A DNA stretch of 64,000 bases from Lachnospiraceae bacterium (GCA_900769115.1 CAAGFJ010000044.1:14794-78793); one strand, 5' to 3'. Shown: positions 44,054 through 54,867, counted from the first letter of the stretch. Made by a program: numbers and translations. The notes: generated from the sequence alone by a model not told the origin.

Positions 44054-45460
44054 ATGAAACAAAAGAAAAAATATAGCGTATTAAAACATGTTGATTTTTT
44101 ATTATTAGATATTGTATGTATACAACTTTGCTTTTTTGGTGCATGTATGGTTCGAAGGGATACTTTTATAGATTTTTTTAATCGGTATATATATATATCC
44201 GGGATTTTGTTAGGTACGACTTTATTAGTTGCTGCATTTTGGAATGTGTATTCAGGTATTTTACGCCGTAATATTCTAGATGAATTTAAAAATGTATTTG
44301 CACTCACGGCGGGATTGTTTGTTTCCTTGACGGGTTACTGTTTTGCTACTAAGACAAGTGCAAGTTATTCACGTGCAATTTTATTTACTTATATAATAAT
44401 TGTAATTCCCGTTTTGTTTGTTGTACGGGTAGGACGGAAAGAAATTGTGCGTAAGAGAGTTAGAAATTCATTGGGCGAAATACTTCTTTTTATACGAGAA
44501 GAAGATATTGAAAAAAAAATAGAACAATTTACAGATAGAGCCTATTCAGGTGTTGTAGTTACGGGAATTATTACATATGACAAAGCGGATAGAAAACAAG
44601 TGCAAGGAATTCCGATTGTAGGTAGTCGTGAAGATTTATATAACTATGTTGAAAATCATAATGTAGAATGTGTATATATCTATTTAAAAGGTGTACAGAA
44701 TCTGCATAAATATATAGATTATCTTGTGCGTAAAGATATTCTTGTATACCGTGCGCTGAGAAACTTGGAAAAAAGTTCATTTCGCTATAGTGTGGTTGAA
44801 ATGAATGGATATAAAACTTTATGTGTGCGAGAAAGAGAACAATCTTTAGGATTTGCATTCACAAAACGGGTAGCCGACATTGTGATTGCATTAGGTGCAT
44901 TAATTGTTTCATTACCAATTATGGCTGTGACAGCAATTGCAATTAAAATGGAGGATGGGGGAACTGTCTTCTATAAATCGGAGCGTATCGGACAGTATGG
45001 AAAAAAATTTTATATATATAAATTTCGTAGCATGAAATTGAATGCAGATAGACTTGAAGATATGTTAACACCTGAAGAGTTGGCACGATATTACAAGGAA
45101 TTTAAATTAGATAATGATCCGCGCATAACTAGGGTTGGGAATTTTATCCGGCGGCATAGTATAGATGAATTACCTCAATTTTTTAATATACTAAAGGGAG
45201 ATATGGCAATGATAGGACCACGCCCATTGATTGAACGCGAAGTGGAAGTTAATTATCCTAATAATAAGGATTTATTGTTGAGTTTGAAGCCGGGATTGAC
45301 AGGATATTGGCAGGCATATGCTAGAAATAATGTGGGTTATGAAAATGGAGAAAGGCAAAAAATGGAGTTATACTATATCGAACATTCGTGTTGGAATTTA
45401 GATATTCACATTATATTTAAAACAGTGAAGGTTGTTTTGACGGGAGATGGGGCTCAATAG
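44054..45460 (+). CDS. Polyprenyl glycosylphosphotransferase (priming sugar transferase)
   Basis: 468 residues. The N-terminal part has four membrane segments and a Rossmann-like domain; the C-terminal bacterial-sugar-transferase domain has YKSERIGQYGKKFYIYKFRSM, the DELPQFFNILKGDMAMIGPRPL signature and PGLTGYWQ. It puts the first sugar phosphate (glucose or galactose type) on undecaprenyl phosphate. It heads the AT-rich part of the locus. Only a weak site, GAAAGG, lies before the ATG. Confidence 0.95.
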   Translation: MKQKKKYSVLKHVDFLLLDIVCIQLCFFGACMVRRDTFIDFFNRYIYISGILLGTTLLVAAFWNVYSGILRRNILDEFKNVFALTAGLFVSLTGYCFATKTSASYSRAILFTYIIIVIPVLFVVRVGRKEIVRKRVRNSLGEILLFIREEDIEKKIEQFTDRAYSGVVVTGIITYDKADRKQVQGIPIVGSREDLYNYVENHNVECVYIYLKGVQNLHKYIDYLVRKDILVYRALRNLEKSSFRYSVVEMNGYKTLCVREREQSLGFAFTKRVADIVIALGALIVSLPIMAVTAIAIKMEDGGTVFYKSERIGQYGKKFYIYKFRSMKLNADRLEDMLTPEELARYYKEFKLDNDPRITRVGNFIRRHSIDELPQFFNILKGDMAMIGPRPLIEREVEVNYPNNKDLLLSLKPGLTGYWQAYARNNVGYENGERQKMELYYIEHSCWNLDIHIIFKTVKVVLTGDGAQ

Positions 45461-45461
45461 A

Positions 45462-46322
45462 ATGGAGAAAATTAGTGTTATTATAATGACGTTAAATGCT
45501 GAATTATATATTCGGAATATGTTAGAAATGTTAAAAGTGCAAACTGTAGCACCAGATGAAATTATTGTTGCTGATTCTGAATCGGATGATCAGACATTGT
45601 CTATTGTAAAAGAGTATAAAGGAACAAAAATTATTAATATAAAAAGAAACGAATTTGATCACGGTGGAAGTAGAGACAAAGCATTACGTGTATCTAATGG
45701 GTATTTTGTTTTGTTTTTGACGCAAGATGCGCAAATAGGTAATAATCATTATATTGAGAACATTCTTAAACCATTTGAAAATAACGAGATTGCAATGGTT
45801 TGTGGACGTCAGATTGCAAAGAATAATGCGCCTAGTTATGAGAAATTAATTCGTGAATTTAATTACCCTGACAGGAGTATGATAAAATCTAAAGAAGATA
45901 TAGTTCGGTTAGGAATAAAAGCATATTATATGTCAGATGTATGTTCTGCATACAGGAGGGACCTATATTTGAAAATAGGAGGATTTAAACATCCCTTGAA
46001 TACTAATGAAGATATGTTAATAGCAGCTACTGCACTTCGGTCTGGATACAAGATTGCATACGAGTCCAGTGCCTTTGTGTTTCATTCGCATGTTTTTACG
46101 TTAAAGCAAGAATTTATTAGAAATAAAAATGTTGCTGTTTTTATGAAAAAACATAAGGATGATTTGGGAACTATCAATGTTGATTCAGAGGGAATAGCAT
46201 TGGTAAGATATGTGTCGGAAAGATTATTGAAAGATCATAAATATATTGATTTCTTGAAATTTGGCTTTGTTTGTGTATCAAAATATATGGGGAATAAGTA
46301 TGGAAAGTATATTGCAAAATAA
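45462..46322 (+). CDS. GT2 glycosyltransferase, rhamnosyltransferase-like
   Basis: 286 residues from ATG 45462, one base after the previous stop; ATG 45447 would begin inside that gene. GT-A fold: ISVIIMTLNAELYI, ADSESDDQT and FDHGGSRDKAL, the last typical of rhamnosyltransferases. The end overlaps the next gene by 23 bases. It adds one sugar to the lipid-linked repeat unit on the inner membrane face. Confidence 0.88.
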   Translation: MEKISVIIMTLNAELYIRNMLEMLKVQTVAPDEIIVADSESDDQTLSIVKEYKGTKIINIKRNEFDHGGSRDKALRVSNGYFVLFLTQDAQIGNNHYIENILKPFENNEIAMVCGRQIAKNNAPSYEKLIREFNYPDRSMIKSKEDIVRLGIKAYYMSDVCSAYRRDLYLKIGGFKHPLNTNEDMLIAATALRSGYKIAYESSAFVFHSHVFTLKQEFIRNKNVAVFMKKHKDDLGTINVDSEGIALVRYVSERLLKDHKYIDFLKFGFVCVSKYMGNKYGKYIAK

Positions 46323-47034
46323 AAAAATATCTGTTTGTATGGCAACGTATAATGGTGAAAAATATTTAAAAAAGCAATTGGATTCAGTTCTAAAGAATCT
46401 TACGGAATGTGATGAATTGATAATTTCAGATGATGGATCAAGTGATAGAAGTGTACGAATTTTAACAGAATATGCTCAAAAATATAAACAAATAAGGATT
46501 TTAAAAGGACCACAAAGGGGTGTGGTAAAAAATTTTGAAAATGCCTTACAAAATGTGAATGGAGAATTTGTGTTTTTGTGCGATCAAGATGATGAGTGGG
46601 AAGAAGATAAGGTAAAAATGGTTATTGAACAGTTTGAATTAAATAAAGACATATGTTTAATTATTCATGATGCAGTTGTGATTGATTCAAATGGAAAAAA
46701 AATAAATTCTTCTTTTTTTAGTATTCGTAGTTCAAAATCTGGATTTATAAAAAATATATATAAAAATTCTTATATAGGGTGTTGCATGGCTTTTAAAAAA
46801 CAACTATTAGATTGTATTTTACCTATACCTGAAAAAGTAGAAATGCATGATTGGTGGATTGGGCTGCTTGCTGAATGTGAAGGAAAAAGCTTGTTTATAA
46901 ATGATAAGTTGATAAAATATAGAAGGCATGAAAACAATGTTAGTAAGATGGAACATTATGGATTGAGTAGAATGATCAAAAATAGGTGTGTAATGTTGTT
47001 CTATATTATTAAAAGAAGGTTAAAAATTGATTAA
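46300..47034 (+). CDS. GT2 glycosyltransferase
   Basis: 244 residues from ATG 46300; a longer frame from 46261 lies fully in the previous gene. Motifs: SVCMATYNGEKYLKKQLDSV, ISDDGSSD, and CDQDDEWEEDK (DxD). Close in style to WcaA/LgtD-like enzymes that add glucose, GalNAc or rhamnose. The acceptor and sugar cannot be read from sequence. Confidence 0.88.
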   Translation: MESILQNKKISVCMATYNGEKYLKKQLDSVLKNLTECDELIISDDGSSDRSVRILTEYAQKYKQIRILKGPQRGVVKNFENALQNVNGEFVFLCDQDDEWEEDKVKMVIEQFELNKDICLIIHDAVVIDSNGKKINSSFFSIRSSKSGFIKNIYKNSYIGCCMAFKKQLLDCILPIPEKVEMHDWWIGLLAECEGKSLFINDKLIKYRRHENNVSKMEHYGLSRMIKNRCVMLFYIIKRRLKID

Positions 47035-47050
47035 TGAGGGGAAGACTTAT

Positions 47051-48022
47051 ATGATGGATCTAATTTCGGTAATAGTGCCTGTTTACAATGTAGAATCATA
47101 TCTTCAAAAATGTCTTGATTCTATCATTGACCAAACATATTCTAATTTGGAGATTATAATTATTGATGATGGATCTAAGGATCGATCAGGTGAGATATGT
47201 GATTATTATAAAAATATAGATTCAAGAATAAAAGTTGTTCATAAACAAAATGGTGGACTTTCGGATGCACGAAATATCGGTATTGATATTTCTGTTGGAG
47301 AATATATATGTTTTGTTGATTCAGATGATTATTTAGAAAAAAATTATGTATTAAAAATGTATGAAAAGATAAAAGATAAAGATATAGATATATGTTGTTG
47401 TGGTAAATTTATAGAGTCTGAGAATATTTGTAAAGTGGTAAATTCGGACTCGGATTTTATATTAGATTCTGTTGAGGCACTTAAATATTATCTTCAAAAA
47501 AAAGAAATTGATAATTCTGCAGTTGATAAACTTTATAGGAAAAAAATGTTTGATGATGTACGGTTTCCTGCTGGAATGTATTATGAAGATATTGGAACTA
47601 TATACAAGCTGTTTTTAAAAGCTAAAAAAATTGCACATATAGATATACCTTTATATCATTATGTTATGCGTAAGGGAAGCATAAGTCATGGGGTGTTTTC
47701 TAAAAAACAATTAGAATCATTATATATGACAAGAGAAGCGGTTAAGTGCATCAATCAAGTATATCCTGAATTAAATGAATATTTAGCTGCATATTATGGA
47801 TTAGAAATGGTTACCACGATTAGGCAGATGTATTATTACTGGGGAAAAAAAGAGACTGTTGCGAAATATAGTGACATTATTCAAGAATATAAAAATAATT
47901 TTAAATCTTTTATACATAGTCCATACATCCCATTTTTTAAAAAGATTATGATGTGGTTGATAAAATTTCAAATGTATAGGGTGGTAAATTTAATGATTAT
48001 ATTATTTAAAAAGGAATTTTAA
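47051..48022 (+). CDS. GT2 glycosyltransferase
   Basis: About 323 residues from ATG 47051 (GAGGGG nine bases upstream). Motifs: ISVIVPVYNVESYLQKCLDS, IDDGSKDRSG, GGLSDARNIG and the DxD in FVDSDDYLEK. The C-terminal part is helical and may touch the membrane. It resembles the two GT2 enzymes at 49167 and 50180, suggesting past duplication. Confidence 0.9.
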   Translation: MMDLISVIVPVYNVESYLQKCLDSIIDQTYSNLEIIIIDDGSKDRSGEICDYYKNIDSRIKVVHKQNGGLSDARNIGIDISVGEYICFVDSDDYLEKNYVLKMYEKIKDKDIDICCCGKFIESENICKVVNSDSDFILDSVEALKYYLQKKEIDNSAVDKLYRKKMFDDVRFPAGMYYEDIGTIYKLFLKAKKIAHIDIPLYHYVMRKGSISHGVFSKKQLESLYMTREAVKCINQVYPELNEYLAAYYGLEMVTTIRQMYYYWGKKETVAKYSDIIQEYKNNFKSFIHSPYIPFFKKIMMWLIKFQMYRVVNLMIILFKKEF

Positions 48023-48031
48023 GAGGGACAG

Positions 48032-49120
48032 ATGTTAGTATATTATATAATTTTTATTGTAAGTAGTATTCTCGTATATTTAGCTGATAAAAAAATGCGT
48101 GGATTAAGAGGAAAAAAAATATGTTGGTTATTAGCTGTTTTGATTCCTTCATTATTGGCAGGCTTGAGAGCCGAATCCGTGGGAACTGATACAAGTGGAT
48201 ATATTAAAGCTATTCATCATTTATGTGTTAATGATGTTGATTGGAAAGTAGTTGTTGGAGCATATCAATGTGAAATAGGATATTATTTTGTTAATTTTCT
48301 AGTTACACGTATTTCTGATTCGTTTCAATTATTGCTGTTTGTATTACAAATTTTAATTCTGGCACCAGTATTGCTTGCATGTAAAGATAATGCCGATTTA
48401 GTTGAACCGTATTTATCGTATTTCTTGTTTTTAATTTTATTTTATAATAGAAGTTTAAATATGTGTAGGCAATCAATAGCTATTGCTATTTGTATATATT
48501 CTGTTCAATATGTAAGGAGCGAAAAGATTGTTAAATTTTTGGTATGCTTGATGCTTGCAATTTCAATACACAAAATTGCTTTTATATTTTTAACAATTTA
48601 TATAATTTCTCATTTTCTTCAAAAAAAGGAAGGCGTGTATTACAAGCTTTCTTTTCTTGCGGCTGTGTGTTGTTTAATAATTTTTTATAAAGTTATTTTA
48701 AATAAATTAATAAGCATGGGGTATTTAGGTTCAAGATATTTATATTATGTCAATAGTGGAAACCAGAATATTTCAACAATAGAATTAACTACAAAAATTC
48801 TTTATTTAATTTTAATATTATGTGTTGCATCTATATTGAAGAAAAAAAATAGATATAATGAAATACTAATATTTTTTCTTGTTTTAGATTTTCTTATATA
48901 TTGTATAGGTTTTTATGCAAATTATGCGCAAAGAATTTCATATTATATAGGTATTTTTACAATTTTTGTAGTTCCGCAAATAGCAAATTGTGTCAACAAA
49001 AGACAAAAATATATATGTTTATTTGTATTACTGTTTATTGCTTTTGCATTTTCGTATAAGTATTATGGAATAAGTGGATGTGATGGAACTGTGCCATATA
49101 TTTTATCAACAAGTATGTGA
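48032..49120 (+). CDS. EpsG-family polysaccharide polymerase (Wzy-like)
   Basis: 362 residues with about ten membrane segments. The conserved GLRAESVGTDTSGYI (about residues 45-59) is the EpsG mark. It probably polymerises the repeat units outside the membrane. AGAGGGACAG precedes the ATG. Its gene is one of the most AT-rich here. Confidence 0.88.
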   Translation: MLVYYIIFIVSSILVYLADKKMRGLRGKKICWLLAVLIPSLLAGLRAESVGTDTSGYIKAIHHLCVNDVDWKVVVGAYQCEIGYYFVNFLVTRISDSFQLLLFVLQILILAPVLLACKDNADLVEPYLSYFLFLILFYNRSLNMCRQSIAIAICIYSVQYVRSEKIVKFLVCLMLAISIHKIAFIFLTIYIISHFLQKKEGVYYKLSFLAAVCCLIIFYKVILNKLISMGYLGSRYLYYVNSGNQNISTIELTTKILYLILILCVASILKKKNRYNEILIFFLVLDFLIYCIGFYANYAQRISYYIGIFTIFVVPQIANCVNKRQKYICLFVLLFIAFAFSYKYYGISGCDGTVPYILSTSM

Positions 49121-49166
49121 AATATTTTAATATAATAATGTGGTTTGGATTACAAAGGGGAAAATA

Positions 49167-50093
49167 ATGATAAAATTAAGCGTGATAATTCCTGTATATA
49201 ATGCGGAGAAATATTTAGATGAATGTCTTAGGAGTGTTTCTAATCAAAGCTATAAAAATATTGAGATTATTATTATAAATGATGGATCGACGGATTTTTC
49301 GGATGAAATAATAAGCAAATGGAAAAAGAATGACAATCGAATTACAGTAATATCTCAGAGAAACAGCGGAGTTTCTGTTGCTAGAAATAAGGGATTAGAA
49401 ATTGCTCAAGGTGAATGGGTTACATTTGTTGATGCAGATGACTATATAGCTTCAAATTATTTCCAAAGGGTGTTAAGTATTATAGAAAATCAAAATGTCC
49501 AAATGTTTACTTATAATATGTATAATTCAGGAAAATATGATAGGAAAATATTTTCAAAAATAGAAATGGCGAGTATATGTGTTGGGAATGGAGGGGCATT
49601 AGGATATGTTTGGAATAAGTTTTTTCAAAATGAGATTATACGTAAAAAAAACATAAAATTTGATTCTAATATTTCTATATGTGAAGATTTATTGTTTTGC
49701 TTAGAGTATATTCAACATATCAAAATAGGTATATATTGTATGTTTGACATACAGAATTTATATATGTATAGGATTCATGCGGAAAGTGCAACACAAAATA
49801 TTCAAAGTAACAAATTAGTGACAGCATTGGAGGCGTATCAACATATACTTGAATTGGAATATTTGTCAGAAAAAATTAGAAGATCCTTATATAAGGGTTA
49901 TAATAGCATTGCTATTAATTGTATGTTATTAGAGTGGATTGAAAATGGGGGATATGATAAACAAATAAGAGATAAATACTTTAGAATAATTAGAAATCAA
50001 AAAATGTATATGAGTTTAAAAGATTATATTAAGTTTTTAATTATTTTGATAGCGCCATGGTTTATGTACAAATTTAGAATGAATAAATTATAA
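49167..50093 (+). CDS. GT2 glycosyltransferase
   Basis: 308 residues from ATG 49167 (AAAGGGG upstream; the frame is open from 49140 without a site). Motifs: LSVIIPVYNAEKYLDECLRS, NDGSTDFSDE, SGVSVARNKG and VDADDYI (DxD). Sugar specificity unknown. Confidence 0.9.
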   Translation: MIKLSVIIPVYNAEKYLDECLRSVSNQSYKNIEIIIINDGSTDFSDEIISKWKKNDNRITVISQRNSGVSVARNKGLEIAQGEWVTFVDADDYIASNYFQRVLSIIENQNVQMFTYNMYNSGKYDRKIFSKIEMASICVGNGGALGYVWNKFFQNEIIRKKNIKFDSNISICEDLLFCLEYIQHIKIGIYCMFDIQNLYMYRIHAESATQNIQSNKLVTALEAYQHILELEYLSEKIRRSLYKGYNSIAINCMLLEWIENGGYDKQIRDKYFRIIRNQKMYMSLKDYIKFLIILIAPWFMYKFRMNKL

Positions 50094-50179
50094 TTTTTGT
50101 TTCATTGTTTGAAAGTTTATGTACATTCGTTATAAGAGAGTAAATTGGTTTATTAATTGATTTTGGGAAAATAAGTAAA

Positions 50180-51136
50180 ATGGAAAAAGTTAGTATAATT
50201 GTGCCAATATATAATAAGGAAGAATATTTAATTAAATGTTTGAAGTCGTTAAGTGATCAAACTTATCCAGAAATAGAAATTATATTAATCAATGACGGAT
50301 CAGGTGACAATTCGATCGAGATATGTAATAAATGGGAGAAATTAGATAAGAGGGTTAAAGTTATCTCTAAAGCTAATGGTGGAGTAGCATCGGCACGTAA
50401 TTGTGGATTGTGTTGTTCTAGTGGCAATTATATTATGTTTGTTGATCCGGATGATTATTTAAAAGAGGATTGTGTAGAAGTACTTATGAAAGCCTTTGAA
50501 ATTGATAATGTTGATATAGCATATTGCTATGCTTTTGACGTTTATGAAGGTGAGGAAAAAGTTTGTACAAGTAGTAAAGAATCAGGTCAATATCACAGCT
50601 TGAGTACAAAGGAATATAATTGGATTGGAAAACAAGCACATACTGTTTGTTGGGGGGCAATATATAAAAAGTGCATTATAAATAATGTATTGTTTGATGA
50701 TGATTTAACAATTGGAGAAGATACTTTGTTTTTTGCAAAGTGTGTAGCGAATGCAAATAAAATGATGTATGTTGATAAAGCTGAGTATTTTTATTTTATT
50801 AATTCGAATTCTGTGACTAGAAATATGATTTGGAAAAACTGTGAAAGTGAGTTAAAAGCTTGGAAAAGAGTCGCTGAGTTATATGAAAGGGATACGTATG
50901 CATTTTTATCAGCAAAAGCTGTTTATGCATTGAAATGTAAGATGATGGCATTGGGATGCTATCAAGATAGTAAAGAAAGGACTCAATTTTTAAAAAATGA
51001 GTATATTAGAAATTCTAGTTTTTTGATAAAAGCACTGTTAAAGGAAAGAAAGTATATACATATTTTAAAGAATTTTATTAATATTGTATTTTGGAAATGG
51101 TGGATTAATTTTAATTCAAGTAGGATAGGTAATTAA
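50180..51136 (+). CDS. GT2 glycosyltransferase
   Basis: 318 residues. Motifs: VSIIVPIYNKEEYLIKCLKS, NDGSGDNSIE, GGVASARNCG, and VDPDDYLKED, where the usual D-S/A-D-D is D-P-D-D. Only a weak ribosome site (GGGAAAATAAGT) is visible. A paralogue-like relative of 47051 and 49167. Confidence 0.9.
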   Translation: MEKVSIIVPIYNKEEYLIKCLKSLSDQTYPEIEIILINDGSGDNSIEICNKWEKLDKRVKVISKANGGVASARNCGLCCSSGNYIMFVDPDDYLKEDCVEVLMKAFEIDNVDIAYCYAFDVYEGEEKVCTSSKESGQYHSLSTKEYNWIGKQAHTVCWGAIYKKCIINNVLFDDDLTIGEDTLFFAKCVANANKMMYVDKAEYFYFINSNSVTRNMIWKNCESELKAWKRVAELYERDTYAFLSAKAVYALKCKMMALGCYQDSKERTQFLKNEYIRNSSFLIKALLKERKYIHILKNFINIVFWKWWINFNSSRIGN

Positions 51137-51206
51137 TATTAGATAAAAAGCAAATTAACGAAAGGAATGTATGAGTATTAGTTAACTAAGTATCATACAG
51201 ATAAAG

Positions 51207-52271
51207 ATGATGAATAAATATCAAATAGTTGAATGTACAGTAGATGGAAATAATGCGGGAGCCAAGGCACCTCAGGATATTGTGGTGATTGCTGATCAAA
51301 TTGGTTTTGAGAGGATTTTAATTCATAGATTGAATAAAAAGAATGGTGTGATAGGGAAAATACAACGGCAAATATCATACTTTGCAAATTGGTATAGGAA
51401 TTATACTAATATAGCTGACAATTCTATTCTTTTAATACAAAACCCGCTATATTATAAAGAATTAGGAAGAAAATTTATATTAAAGAAATTAAAGAAAAGA
51501 AAGAAATTGAAAATAATTTCGTTAGTTCATGATGTTGAGAAATTGAGAGAGGTTTATTATACAAAATATTGGAAAAATGAATTTGAAAACATGATAGAAT
51601 TGGCAGATATTATTATTGTACATAATAAAATTATGTTGGATTGGTTTGTGAAACAGGGAGTTCCGGAAGAAAAGTTGATTTCTTTGCAAATATTTGATTA
51701 TCTGCAGCAAGATAATCAGATTAAAAATCCTATGTTTGCTAAGTCGATAACTATAGCCGGTAATTTGGATACTAATAAATGTAAATATATAGGTGAATTA
51801 AAAAAACTTAAAAATGTACAGATTAACTTGTTTGGTGGAAATTTTGATAAGTCATTAGAAAAATATAGTAATATAAAGTATCATGGTTCTTATTCGATTG
51901 ACGTTATTCATACTAAACTGGTAGAAGGTTTTGGATTGGTTTGGGATGGTGAAAGTATAGATAGTTGCCGAGGGGCATTTGGAAATTATTTAAGATATAA
52001 TAATCCACATAAATTGTCGTTATATTTGTCTTCAGGATTGCCAGTTATTATATGGTCGGAAGCGGCTGAAGCGTTATTTGTGAAAAAATATAATGTTGGA
52101 ATATGTGTTAATAATTTGTATGAATTGAAAGATATTATGGACAATTTGACAGAAGATAAATACTATGAAATGGTTGCGAATGTTCAAGGTATACGTTCGC
52201 AATTAATTAGTGGTGGATTTACAAAAAAAAGCATTGGTGAGGCATGTAAAAGGATTATATATGATGAATAG
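51207..52271 (+). CDS. Galactofuranosyltransferase-like GT-B glycosyltransferase
   Basis: 354 residues. The layout (an early KAPQDIVVIADQIGF, LIQNPLYY, ISLVHDVEKLRE, and later YSIDVIHTKLVEGFGLVWDG and YNNPHKLSLYLSSGLPVI) matches the beta-galactofuranosyltransferase/Gtf3-like family. The UDP-galactopyranose mutase gene follows directly, which supports galactofuranose as the sugar. No strong ribosome site; ATG 51207 is followed by ATG 51210. Confidence 0.85.
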   Translation: MMNKYQIVECTVDGNNAGAKAPQDIVVIADQIGFERILIHRLNKKNGVIGKIQRQISYFANWYRNYTNIADNSILLIQNPLYYKELGRKFILKKLKKRKKLKIISLVHDVEKLREVYYTKYWKNEFENMIELADIIIVHNKIMLDWFVKQGVPEEKLISLQIFDYLQQDNQIKNPMFAKSITIAGNLDTNKCKYIGELKKLKNVQINLFGGNFDKSLEKYSNIKYHGSYSIDVIHTKLVEGFGLVWDGESIDSCRGAFGNYLRYNNPHKLSLYLSSGLPVIIWSEAAEALFVKKYNVGICVNNLYELKDIMDNLTEDKYYEMVANVQGIRSQLISGGFTKKSIGEACKRIIYDE

Positions 52272-52309
52272 TGATAGATTAATTTCCAGAATAGAGGAGG
52301 GAAAAGCAT

Positions 52310-53419
52310 ATGTATAATTATTTAATTGTCGGCTCTGGCTTATATGGTGCCGTTTTTGCACATGAGGCGAAAAAAAGAGGAAAATCTGTATTAGTGGTAG
52401 AAAAGAGATCTAATGTAGCAGGGAATGTGTATACAGAAAAACAAGAAGGAATTAATGTACATATGTATGGAGCACATATTTTCCATACGAATAATAAGAA
52501 AGTATGGGATTATATTACACAATTTGCTGACTTTAACAGGTTTACGAATAGTCCGGTAGCGAATTACAAAGGGGAATTATATTCCATGCCGTTTAATATG
52601 TACACATTTAATAAGATGTGGGGAGTAGTAACCCCGGAAGAGGCGGCTGCCAAGATTGAAGAACAGAAGAAAGAGATTATTGGTGAGCCAAAGAATTTGG
52701 AAGAACAGGCTATTTCCCTTGTTGGTCGAGATATTTATGAAAAGCTGGTAAAAGGCTATACGGAAAAGCAATGGGGAAGAGATTGCAAAGATTTACCTGC
52801 ATTTATTATTAAACGACTTCCGGTTCGGCTTACCTTTGATAATAATTATTTTAACGCATTATATCAGGGAATTCCAATCGGAGGATATACTAAGTTAGTT
52901 CAGAATTTGTTAGGTGGTATAGAGGTTCGATTGAATACAAATTATCTGGAACATAAGCAGGAATTGGATGCATTAGCAGATAAAGTAGTCTATACAGGAC
53001 CGATTGATGCATACTTTGGATATCAATTAGGAGCACTTGAGTATCGTTCTGTTCGATTCGAGAATGAGACGTTGGATATTTCGAATTTTCAGGGAAATGC
53101 TGCGGTGAACTATACAGATCGGGAAACGCCGTGGACACGTATCATTGAGCATAAGTGGTTTGAGTTTGGCAAGGATGAGAAAGGCAATGATCTGCCTAAG
53201 ACGATTATCAGCAGAGAGTATTCATCGGAGTGGAATTTAGGAGACGAACCTTATTATCCTGTAAATGATGACAAGAATGGCAAGCTGTATGAACAGTATA
53301 AAAAGTTAGCTGATGTTGAATCTAAAGTAATATTTGGTGGACGTCTAGGTGAATATAAGTATTATGATATGGACGCAGTAATCGCAGCGGCATTAGAGAA
53401 GTGTGAGGATATATTATAA
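52310..53419 (+). CDS. glf: UDP-galactopyranose mutase
   Basis: 369 residues. FAD-binding YLIVGSGLYGAVFAHEA at the start, NVYTEKQEGINVHMYGAHIFHTNNKKVWDY with the substrate loop, then GYTEKQWGRDCKDLP. It converts UDP-galactopyranose to UDP-galactofuranose. GAGGAGGG lies before the ATG. Base composition is less AT-rich than the flanking genes, so it may have a different history. The next gene starts at its last base (TAATG). Confidence 0.97.
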   Translation: MYNYLIVGSGLYGAVFAHEAKKRGKSVLVVEKRSNVAGNVYTEKQEGINVHMYGAHIFHTNNKKVWDYITQFADFNRFTNSPVANYKGELYSMPFNMYTFNKMWGVVTPEEAAAKIEEQKKEIIGEPKNLEEQAISLVGRDIYEKLVKGYTEKQWGRDCKDLPAFIIKRLPVRLTFDNNYFNALYQGIPIGGYTKLVQNLLGGIEVRLNTNYLEHKQELDALADKVVYTGPIDAYFGYQLGALEYRSVRFENETLDISNFQGNAAVNYTDRETPWTRIIEHKWFEFGKDEKGNDLPKTIISREYSSEWNLGDEPYYPVNDDKNGKLYEQYKKLADVESKVIFGGRLGEYKYYDMDAVIAAALEKCEDIL

Positions 53420-54867
53420 TGGGAAAAAATGTACCTAGTGTAAAGAAAAATTATATATATAGCCTGTCATTTCAGATATTATCAATGATTACTCCGTTTA
53501 TTACAGCGCCTTATATAGCTCGTGTATTAGGTGCGGACGGAGTCGGTATATATAGTTATACGCAATCATATATGACCTATTTTACAATGTTTGCATCACT
53601 AGGAACTGCAGCTTATGGCATGAGAGAAATAGCGCAGTGCAGAGATGACCAGAAACAATATTCTAAAAAATTCTGGGAGATAGAATTACTTACCGTATTC
53701 ACAACAATAATATGTCTTATCATATGGTTAGGTATGTTATTGTTTACTCATGAGTATAGAATATATTTCATAGCACTTATTCCCTCTTTGTTTGCGGTAA
53801 TGTTTGATATTTCATGGTTTTATACCGGTCATGAAAGAATTGGATATACGGTATTTTGGAATGCATTGTGTAAGATCTTAGGTATAATTTTAATCTTTTC
53901 ATTTGTAAAGAAGAGAGAAGATCTTTTTTTGTATATCTTAATAAATACGACTATGACATTATTGGGAAATATGTCGATGTGGATTTTTTTACCCAAAATG
54001 CTAACAAAGGTAAATTGGAAAAAATTACAGTTTAGGAATCATTTCAAGGAAACATTAATATATTTCGTTCCGACTATAGCGACTTCGATTTATACAGTAC
54101 TTGATAAGACTTTGATAGGTGCAATTACCCATAACCAATATCAAAACGGGTATTATGAGCAGGCAACGAAAATAGTTAATATGGCTAAAACAGCCGTTTT
54201 TGTGTCAATAAATTCTGTTATGGGTGCGCGAATTTCTTATTTATTTGTTGAAAATAAAATAGATGAAATAAAAAATAGAATAAAAAATTCAATGGATTTT
54301 ATATTGTTGTTAGGAATAGGGGCAATGTTTGGAATTATTGGAATTGCCAAGTCGTTTGTTCCACTTTTTTTTGGAAAAGGGTATGATGAGGTTATATACT
54401 TATTATATTGGATGGCACCATTAATAGTGATAATTGGGGTAAGTAATTGCCTGGGATCGCAATATTATACTCCGGCAGGACTAAGAGGAAAGAGTGCAAA
54501 ATATATTATTTCCGGTTCTTGTGTGAATTTGATTATGAATTTGATATGTATTCCACAATTTGGTGCGACTGGTGCAATAATAGGGTCTATTGTTGCAGAA
54601 TTAACGATTACAGTGTTATATTTAATAAATTGCTCAGGAATGATAACATTCAAGACTATCTGTAAAATGGGTTATAAAAAGTTAATTGCAGGTGTAATAA
54701 TGGCGATATTGGTATATTGGGTAGGTAACAGTGTTTTATCTGTGGCTGGGTTAGTATTGCAGATTATTGTAGGCGGAGGAATATATTTATTAATATTGTT
54801 TGTGTGGAAGGATGCTATACTAAAGGAATTGGCATTGATGATAAAAGGAAGGGTAAGAAATGGTTGA
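53419..54867 (+). CDS. Wzx-type polysaccharide flippase
   Basis: 482 residues with about 14 membrane segments. The N-terminal YSLSFQILSMITPFITAPYIARVLGADGVGIYSYTQSY is typical of Firmicute oligosaccharide flippases. It moves undecaprenyl-linked repeat units to the outside. It overlaps the LicD gene by eight bases. Confidence 0.93.
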   Translation: MGKNVPSVKKNYIYSLSFQILSMITPFITAPYIARVLGADGVGIYSYTQSYMTYFTMFASLGTAAYGMREIAQCRDDQKQYSKKFWEIELLTVFTTIICLIIWLGMLLFTHEYRIYFIALIPSLFAVMFDISWFYTGHERIGYTVFWNALCKILGIILIFSFVKKREDLFLYILINTTMTLLGNMSMWIFLPKMLTKVNWKKLQFRNHFKETLIYFVPTIATSIYTVLDKTLIGAITHNQYQNGYYEQATKIVNMAKTAVFVSINSVMGARISYLFVENKIDEIKNRIKNSMDFILLLGIGAMFGIIGIAKSFVPLFFGKGYDEVIYLLYWMAPLIVIIGVSNCLGSQYYTPAGLRGKSAKYIISGSCVNLIMNLICIPQFGATGAIIGSIVAELTITVLYLINCSGMITFKTICKMGYKKLIAGVIMAILVYWVGNSVLSVAGLVLQIIVGGGIYLLILFVWKDAILKELALMIKGRVRNG